A stretch of DNA of 12,006 nucleotides. Origin: JAQGMJ01 sp036271855 (GTDB lineage Bacteria > Pseudomonadota > Gammaproteobacteria > Burkholderiales > JAEUOS01). Location of the stretch: NCBI GenBank assembly GCA_036271855.1, contig DATAZV010000132.1, positions 1-12,006 of the forward strand. Direction: 5' to 3'. This document shows positions 7,136-12,006 of this stretch, one piece after another. The position numbers were made by a program, and so were the translations under genes. Under the pieces are notes generated by a model, which had not been told where the DNA came from, searched no databases, and worked only from the letters and a program-made list of their open reading frames with translations. The first letter of the stretch is position 1. Each line of letters starts with the position of its first letter.

Positions 7136-7168
7136 GCCCGGCCGTGTCCGCAATCGCTGACCGGCCTA
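7133..7168. terminator. Candidate bidirectional hairpin between convergent operons
   Basis: TAGGCC(C)GG at 7133-7141 pairs with CCGGCCTA at 7161-7168, giving an 8-bp stem with one bulged base and a 19-nt loop. It includes the stop codons of both converging genes (7133-7135 on plus, 7166-7168 on minus). The position suits a shared terminator, but there is no U-tract on either side, so Rho-dependent ending or simple transcript stabilisation is equally possible. Confidence 0.35.
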
Positions 7169-9550
7169 GGGCTCGAACAGCGATTTGCGGATGATCGCGT
7201 GCACCCCCCAGTTGCCGTCCACCACCTGGGTTACGCCGAAGTCCACCGCCACCGACATCAGCGAAATAGCTTCGTCCTCGGTCAGGCCCTTGGCGCTCAT
7301 CAGGAAACGCCGGGTCTTGCGAAAGGCGTCGCGCATGGCCAGGTCGAGCGAAGACTCCTTGTAGATCTCGCTTTGCGCCTTGTCGCCCAGCTCGGCCAGG
7401 TAACTGGGATGGGAAAAGCCGTGCAGCACCCATTCGTCGGCGGTCTCCACCAGCGGATAGCTGAGGTCGGCGTAGGGCTGGTTGGTCAAATCCTTCTTGC
7501 GATGCAGGATGATCTGGAACACGCCCGTCAGCGAGCATTCGATCGCCGTGCCGCATAGCTCGGAGTCGCCCTGCGAAGCGTGCGGATCACCCACCGAAAA
7601 CAGCGCCCCGGGCACGCCTACGCGCAGATAGACGGTGGCGCCCTTGGCGATGCGCCAGTTGTCGAGATTGCCGCCGAAGTCGGAAGGCGGAATCGAATCG
7701 ACCATCTCCGCCTCTTTCGGCGCCACCGCGATCACGCCGAAGTGCGGCCGCACCGGAATCTTGATGTTTTTCAGCACGCCGTGGTTCTCGACGATGCTGT
7801 CGCGGTCGATCGGCACGCCGGGATAGTCGATAGTCGAATGCAGCACGCCGTCGGGGTCGCGCTGCGGCATCCAGCGGAAGTTGTACACCGCCCGCGCGCA
7901 GTTGTCGCCATGGGCGCAGTTGAGCTCATAGATGGTGACGACTTCGCGCGGCTTCGGTTCGGTCAGCAACTCGTTGTAGTGAAAGCCCCACCAGGTGGCG
8001 GCATTGCTGCCGAAGGTACGACCCGGATATTTGGGGTTGGCCGACAGGCGCGGCAGCACGTCGAGGATACGTACCTCCAGCACGTCGCCCGGCTTGGCAT
8101 CGCGCACGTAGACCGGCCCGGTGCAGATGTGCACGCCGAAGCCTTCGCCGTTGCCGCGGCCGTAGATCGAGGCGTCGGCCGGGCCGGCGCCGCGGCGGTC
8201 GACGTTCTTGCGCTCGCGGGTCCAATGGAAGACGCTCTCCGCACCGGCGTCGCCCTGGATCATGCGCTCGTGGTCGTCCGACGCATGCTGGGTCAAGGTT
8301 TCGATGGTGACGATGTCGCCGGAATCGATCTCCAGCACCGGCGCCAGGGACTTGCTGAAAAACCCCCAGTGGATGGTGTGGGCGTTGGCGGGCAGGTAAT
8401 GGTGACGGGCCGTGCCGTCCGCATCGGCGCCGTGATCGGGAATCTCGATGGCGGAACGCACATCGGCCAGCTCCGGTTCCCGCAGCGCGACTGCTGCCCC
8501 TGCTGAGGGTGTCGCTTCGGCCCGTGCGCCGCGCTTGTGCGCCGGTTCGGCGAATCCCAGTGGCCAGCCGCGGCTGATTTGCCTGAGCAACTGGCGCGAC
8601 AGCTCGGCGCCGCTTTCCTGCCGGTAGTTGCGCGGCGAGACGCCATACTGGTCGCGAAAGGCATGGCTGAAATGCGCGGCGTCATTGAAGCCCCAGCGAA
8701 AGCAGATGTCCGAAATGGACAGCCGCGCGTACAGCGGATTGATCAAATCGGCGCGGCAGCGTTCCAGCCGGCGCTGGCGGATATAGGTCGAAAACGTGCG
8801 CCCGGTGGATTCGAACAGCTTTTGCAGATAGCGCTCCGACACCCGCTCCTGTCGCGCCAAGAGCGCCAGGCTGGCTTCGGGATTGCTCAGCGAGGATTCG
8901 ATCTTCTGGCAAATACGGAAAAAGTTGGCGCTATGGCCCGGGCTCATCGCACTGCCGTCCGGCTCCTGCACGCAGAGCGTCGCGGCGATGAATTCGGTCA
9001 GCGCCAGCTCGATCGGCAGCATCTGGCCGGCATCCAGGGTTTCGAGCGAATCCGCGATCGAGCCGAGAAAATTCGCGAACACCCGCCCGATGCCGCTGCG
9101 CCCGGAAAGCTGGCCGGCCCGCGCGGGCAGGGGGGCCGGCAGGCGCGACTCCAGTAGCGGCCGCGGCACCCGCACCAGCAACTGGCGGAAATCGCCGGCC
9201 TGGGTCATTAAAAGGTGCGTGCCGGCAGGTCCATGGGCAATGTCGCCGGCAGCCAGCGGCATGCTCGAGTTGCCGTCGTTGAACACCGCGTCGCCCTGTA
9301 GCTGCAGGGCCAGCCAGACCACGCCGGCCGAGCCGTCCATATTGCTCAGGGTTTGCGCGCAAGAGGCGACGCGAATGAATTCCAGGCCGCTGCCCAGGGT
9401 ACTGGCGTAAACGCTGCCGTGCAGCGCGCTGTCGTCGGCGATTGCCTGGCAGCGCAGCTTGCAGCCGGCCAAAGCGTCGCGCCACGCGTGTGGGCGCTGC
9501 TGTCGGGGGTACGACTCGGTGGTGAAATGCCGGATGTCCACGGGCAGCAA
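7166..9550 (-). CDS. AraC-family transcriptional regulator fused to acetamidase/formamidase
   Basis: One uninterrupted frame of 794 codons. Residues about 1-200 form an AraC_binding_2-like sensor domain (as in FeaR/NitR-type regulators). Residues about 210-312 are a full AraC DNA-binding domain with two helix-turn-helices (VSERYLQKLF at 237-246; SISDICFRWGFNDAAHFSHA at 278-297), ending in the family tail YGVSPRNYR (302-310). After a linker (313-380) rich in Ala and Arg comes a complete FmdA/AmdA amidase domain, 382-794, with RPHFGVIAVAP (601-611) and GDPHASQGDSELCGTAIE (654-671). The enzyme half would hydrolyse formamide, acetamide or a related short amide to ammonia and acid. The start is uncertain: TTG at 9550 has GGAG only 2 nt away, GTG at 9541 is an alternative, and no ATG fits. 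An internal GTG at 8461 preceded by GGAG could yield the amidase alone. It is last in the operon, 79 nt after the stand-alone paralogue. Both halves look intact, so this is not an obvious pseudogene. Confidence 0.88.
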   Translation of the reverse strand: MLPVDIRHFTTESYPRQQRPHAWRDALAGCKLRCQAIADDSALHGSVYASTLGSGLEFIRVASCAQTLSNMDGSAGVVWLALQLQGDAVFNDGNSSMPLAAGDIAHGPAGTHLLMTQAGDFRQLLVRVPRPLLESRLPAPLPARAGQLSGRSGIGRVFANFLGSIADSLETLDAGQMLPIELALTEFIAATLCVQEPDGSAMSPGHSANFFRICQKIESSLSNPEASLALLARQERVSERYLQKLFESTGRTFSTYIRQRRLERCRADLINPLYARLSISDICFRWGFNDAAHFSHAFRDQYGVSPRNYRQESGAELSRQLLRQISRGWPLGFAEPAHKRGARAEATPSAGAAVALREPELADVRSAIEIPDHGADADGTARHHYLPANAHTIHWGFFSKSLAPVLEIDSGDIVTIETLTQHASDDHERMIQGDAGAESVFHWTRERKNVDRRGAGPADASIYGRGNGEGFGVHICTGPVYVRDAKPGDVLEVRILDVLPRLSANPKYPGRTFGSNAATWWGFHYNELLTEPKPREVVTIYELNCAHGDNCARAVYNFRWMPQRDPDGVLHSTIDYPGVPIDRDSIVENHGVLKNIKIPVRPHFGVIAVAPKEAEMVDSIPPSDFGGNLDNWRIAKGATVYLRVGVPGALFSVGDPHASQGDSELCGTAIECSLTGVFQIILHRKKDLTNQPYADLSYPLVETADEWVLHGFSHPSYLAELGDKAQSEIYKESSLDLAMRDAFRKTRRFLMSAKGLTEDEAISLMSVAVDFGVTQVVDGNWGVHAIIRKSLFEP
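8459..8474 (-). promoter_or_regulatory. Possible internal translation start within the AraC-formamidase fusion
   Basis: Reading the minus strand, GGAG (8474-8471) lies nine bases before an in-frame GTG (8461-8459, Val364 of the fusion). This is in the linker, about 18 residues before the amidase domain begins. Initiation here would give a free amidase of about 431 residues. The site is a plausible ribosome binding site but unproven, because in high-GC sequence such matches also occur by chance. Confidence 0.25.
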
Positions 9551-9629
9551 GACTCCATCGCGAATAGGGTCTGCTGTGGTCGATGCAACTAATATGCCAC
9601 GGCACCGCCTTGCGCTACGATGGAACGCC

Positions 9630-11051
9630 TCAGGCGCCGCGATCCGGGAACAGGCTTTTCTTGACGATCGCGTGTACCCCCCAGTTGCCGTCTACCACCT
9701 GGGTGACGCCGAAATCGACCGCAATCGACATCAGCGCGATGGCTTCATCTTCTGACAGGCCCTGGGTGGTCATGAGGAAATGGCGCATGTTGCGGTAGGC
9801 GGCGCGCATGGCGCGATCCATCGAGGACTTCTCGAAAATAGCGCTTTGCGCATTGGCCCCGAGTTCGCTCAGGTAATCCCCATAGCTGAAGCCGTGGACG
9901 ATCCATTCATCCGGGGTTTTCAGCAGAGGATAGGTAAGCCCTTCGAGTGCGGTGCCGGGGAGGCTTGCCTGCTTGTGCAGGATCAGTTGAAAGGTGCCGG
10001 TGAGCGAGCATTCGATGGCTGTGCCGCATAGCTCGGAATCGCCCTGCGAGGCATGCGGGTCGCCGACCGAAAACAGCGCGCCCGCCGCCGCCACCGGGTA
10101 ATACATGGTCGCGCCCTTGCCGATGCGCCAATTATCGATGTTGCCGCCGGTGAAGCTGGGCGGATTGGTGTTGACCAGGTCGCTGGTGGCAGGCGCCACG
10201 CCCATCACCCCGAAGTGCGGGCGGATCGGGATGCGGTAGTCCTTCAGCACATCGTAATTCTTCGTGATGGTCGAATGGTCGACCGGCACGCCGGGATAGT
10301 CCATGATGGAATGCACCACGCCGAACGGGTCGGTCTGCGGCGTCCAGCGGAAGTTGTACACGGCGCGCGCCCAGTTGCGCTCGCCAGTGGCATCAAGCTC
10401 GAAAATGGTGATCACTTCACGCTTTTTCGGTTCCTCCACCGTGTCGCCGTAGTGAAAGCCCCACCAGCCCGCCGCGTTGCTGCCGAAGGCGCGGCCGGCA
10501 TATTGCGGATTGCCGCAAGGGCGCAGGCTAACGTCCATGATGCGCACTTCGAGCACGTCGCCGGGCATCGCTCCCTTGATGGCCACGGGTCCGGTGCAGA
10601 CGTGCGCGCCCAGCCCGCCGCCGGCGCCCACCGGGCTGTCCATCGGGCCGGCGCCGCGCCGGTCGACGTTCTTCTGTTGCGCATCCCAGCGGAACACGCT
10701 TTCGGCGCCGGGGTCGCCGCGCACCATGCGCTCGGTGTCGTCGGGCGCCTGGTGGGTCAGGGTCTCGATGGTGACGAAATCGCCGGAGTCCGCTTCGACG
10801 AGCGGCTTGAGCGCCGCGCTGAAATGCCCCCAGTGCACTGTCTTGTCGCTGGCCGGCAGGAAGTGGTGGCGCAGCATGCCGGCGGTGGGTATGGAGCCTG
10901 GTATAAGCGGCGCCGCCATTGCGCGTGCAGAGGCCGAAGCCGGAAACTCCCCGTCGAGATCGTGCCGCGCCTGCGCCAGTTCCTCCCCGGCCCGCGCGGC
11001 CGCTCCGTGCGACGGATGGCCGCAGCCAGGCGTGCATTCATGCTCGCTCAT
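9630..11051 (-). CDS. Acetamidase/formamidase (FmdA/AmdA family)
   Basis: A stand-alone amidase of 473 residues that should hydrolyse formamide or a similar short amide to ammonia and the carboxylic acid, probably in the cytoplasm because no signal peptide is seen. The family domain runs from about residue 61 (RHHFLPASDKTVHWGHF) to the C-terminus. Its blocks include FGSNAAGWWGFHYGD, YNFRWTPQTDP, RPHFGVMGVAP and GDPHASQGDSELCGTAIE (330-347), the last identical to that in the fused paralogue. The ATG at 11051 is preferred over the ATG at 11057 because AGGA (11058-11061) is six bases from the former and directly abuts the latter. The first 15 residues carry a Cys/His-rich HECTPGCGHPSH string, a possible metal site, followed by a low-complexity Ala-rich segment. 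It starts 39 nt after the binding-protein gene, so co-transcription is likely. True substrate unknown. Confidence 0.93.
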   Translation of the reverse strand: MSEHECTPGCGHPSHGAAARAGEELAQARHDLDGEFPASASARAMAAPLIPGSIPTAGMLRHHFLPASDKTVHWGHFSAALKPLVEADSGDFVTIETLTHQAPDDTERMVRGDPGAESVFRWDAQQKNVDRRGAGPMDSPVGAGGGLGAHVCTGPVAIKGAMPGDVLEVRIMDVSLRPCGNPQYAGRAFGSNAAGWWGFHYGDTVEEPKKREVITIFELDATGERNWARAVYNFRWTPQTDPFGVVHSIMDYPGVPVDHSTITKNYDVLKDYRIPIRPHFGVMGVAPATSDLVNTNPPSFTGGNIDNWRIGKGATMYYPVAAAGALFSVGDPHASQGDSELCGTAIECSLTGTFQLILHKQASLPGTALEGLTYPLLKTPDEWIVHGFSYGDYLSELGANAQSAIFEKSSMDRAMRAAYRNMRHFLMTTQGLSEDEAIALMSIAVDFGVTQVVDGNWGVHAIVKKSLFPDRGA

Positions 11052-11057
11052 CGACAT

Positions 11058-11061
11058 TCCT
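11058..11061 (-). promoter_or_regulatory. Ribosome binding site that decides the start of the stand-alone formamidase
   Basis: On the minus strand, AGGA directly abuts an ATG at 11057 but is six bases from a second in-frame ATG at 11051. The normal spacing favours the second ATG, shortening the protein by two residues. Confidence 0.5.
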
Positions 11062-11090
11062 CAATCACGGGCCAATCGTGATTATGCGCG

Positions 11091-12006
11091 TTAGATCGTG
11101 CCCAGCACGCCGTCGACCAGGTAGTTCATGCCGTCGAGCACCGGGTCGGGCTGCTCGTGCACCTCGCCCGCGGGGATGGCGACACTGCCCTTGTTGTTCT
11201 TGATCTCGCCCTTGAAGATGGGGTATTTGCCCGCCAGCATGCGCGCCTTGATCTCGCTTGCCTTGGCCTTCGCCGCCGGGGTGACGGCAGTGCCGAAGGG
11301 CGAGGCCTTGACGAAGCCTTCCTTCAGGCCGCCACGCATCACATTGACCATCGGCTTGTTCTGCTGCATCGCCTTGATGTGCAGGGCATAGGGGGTGGCC
11401 CAGTCCCACTCCATCCCGGTGAGATAGCCCTTGGGCGCCAGGTCCGCCTGGTTGACGTGATAGCCCAGGGTCATCACTCCGCGTTTTTCGGAGTTCTCCA
11501 CCACCACGCGCGGCGACTGGCTGTCGCAGGCGACCACGTCGCAGCCCTGGTCCATCAGGGCGTTGGCCGATTCGGCCTCCTTGACCGGCAGCCACCAGTC
11601 GCCGGTGAAAATCAGGCGCGTGGTGATCGTGGGGTCGACCGAGCGCGCGCCCAGAGTGAAGGCGTTGATGTCGATCAGCACCTGCGGCACCGGCTTGGCG
11701 GCAACCCAGCCGAGCTTCTTGGTCTTGCTCATTTGTGCCGCCACCACGCCACCAAGGTAGCCGAGCTGGTCGATAAAGCCCCAGACGCTGCCCACGTTCG
11801 GCGGACGCTTGCCCGGACCCCAGACGCCGGCCCAGACAAAACGCACCTTGGGATATTTCTCGGCCATCTTCAGCACGTGCGGATCGAGGTAGCCGTAGGA
11901 AGTGGCGAATATCAGCTTGGCGCCGTCCTGCCGGATCATGCCTTCCATGGTCTGCTGGACCTGCACGGTTTCGGGCACGTTCTCCTCTTCGAGCACTTTG
12001 ACGCCG
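11091..12006 (-). CDS. BMP-family ABC transporter substrate-binding protein (PnrA/Med-like, partial at 5' end)
   Basis: The C-terminal 304 residues of a basic-membrane-protein-family solute receptor. The frame stays open to the right edge, so the signal peptide and first roughly 65-80 residues are missing. A GTG at 11996 exists but is internal: upstream codons continue the family sequence into KVLEEENVPETVQVQQTM. Visible family blocks are GAKLIFATSYGYLDPHVLKMAEKYP, NVGSVWGFIDQLGYLGGVVA, DQGCDVVACDSQSPR, EWDWATPYALHIKA and the C-terminal KGEIKNNKGSVAIPAGE. Members bind nucleosides, purines or related compounds, but the ligand here is unknown. It is the upstream gene of a probable operon with the two formamidases, suggesting it delivers an amide-containing or amide-yielding compound (inference). 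Its permease and ATPase partners are not in the window and would be expected to the right. Confidence 0.92.
   Translation of the reverse strand, partial: GVKVLEEENVPETVQVQQTMEGMIRQDGAKLIFATSYGYLDPHVLKMAEKYPKVRFVWAGVWGPGKRPPNVGSVWGFIDQLGYLGGVVAAQMSKTKKLGWVAAKPVPQVLIDINAFTLGARSVDPTITTRLIFTGDWWLPVKEAESANALMDQGCDVVACDSQSPRVVVENSEKRGVMTLGYHVNQADLAPKGYLTGMEWDWATPYALHIKAMQQNKPMVNVMRGGLKEGFVKASPFGTAVTPAAKAKASEIKARMLAGKYPIFKGEIKNNKGSVAIPAGEVHEQPDPVLDGMNYLVDGVLGTI

Larger units (their letters stand above)
7166..10871 (-). repeat. Paralogous tandem pair of formamidase domains (7166-8407 and 9630-10871)
   Basis: The amidase domain of the fusion protein (7166-8407) and the stand-alone amidase (9630-10871) lie in direct orientation and align over their whole length; the two intervals are each 1,242 bp, including the stop codon. 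DNA similarity is visible by eye, for example around 7549-7610 versus 10021-10082 and around 7190-7300 versus 9660-9770, with mostly third-position differences. Protein identity is well over half by eye (not computed). This indicates an old tandem duplication, or acquisition of two related copies, rather than a recent event. Confidence 0.75.

Noticed and set aside
9346..9588. ATG-started 80-codon frame on the minus strand overlapping the start of the AraC half
   Set aside because: It is in another frame, has no family resemblance, and overlaps the AraC sensor domain; the ATG is not usable for the AraC frame.
9551..9629. Promoter for the AraC-formamidase gene (TTGCAT, 16 bp, TATTCG on the minus strand)
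   Set aside because: Only three of six matches in each hexamer; the short gap is equally well explained by read-through from the upstream formamidase gene.
10053..11081. Open frame (342 codons) on the plus strand within the stand-alone formamidase
   Set aside because: Antisense to a full family match. A similar 308-codon shadow (7580-8506) appears opposite the paralogous formamidase domain, explained by shared codon structure rather than by a conserved gene.

Overview
The window is about 63-65% GC by eye (not counted). It has tightly packed genes, two Bug-type (TctC) solute-binding proteins in tandem, a GcvA-like LysR regulator and a CoxM/CoxS/CoxL-type molybdenum hydroxylase. This combination is typical of Burkholderiales (Betaproteobacteria), and the piece looks like an accessory catabolic region of a chromosome or megaplasmid. 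I see no tRNA, rRNA, insertion sequence, CRISPR array or replication origin.

Layout. At the left edge (1-327, minus) lies the N-terminal part of a LysR-type regulator. A 212-bp divergent intergenic region (328-539) follows, with a textbook T-N11-A dyad, a 7-bp direct repeat and two further short dyads. From 540 to 7135 (plus) runs a six-gene operon: FAD subunit, [2Fe-2S] subunit and molybdopterin subunit of a molybdenum hydroxylase (overlapping at 4 and 8 nt), a divergent crotonase-superfamily protein, a Tat-exported Bug protein and a Sec-exported Bug protein. From 12006 down to 7166 (minus) runs a convergent second operon: a BMP-family (PnrA/Med-like) ABC transporter binding protein, cut by the window edge; a stand-alone acetamidase/formamidase; and an open reading frame of about 794 codons in which a complete AraC-family regulator is fused to a second acetamidase/formamidase. 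The two operons meet tail to tail across 30 bp that can fold into a hairpin including both stop codons.

How the genes may work together (inference). The binding proteins would capture small organic solutes in the periplasm, the molybdenum hydroxylase would hydroxylate a heteroaromatic or aldehyde-like carbon, the crotonase would act on a CoA thioester or ring-derived intermediate, and the formamidases would release ammonia and a short acid from an amide. The substrate cannot be read from the sequence. The LysR protein probably controls the rightward operon. The AraC-amidase fusion could control the leftward one while also acting as an enzyme.

The most unusual item is the AraC-formamidase fusion next to a stand-alone paralogue of its catalytic half. 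It is a candidate 'trigger enzyme', in which regulator and substrate-processing enzyme are one polypeptide.
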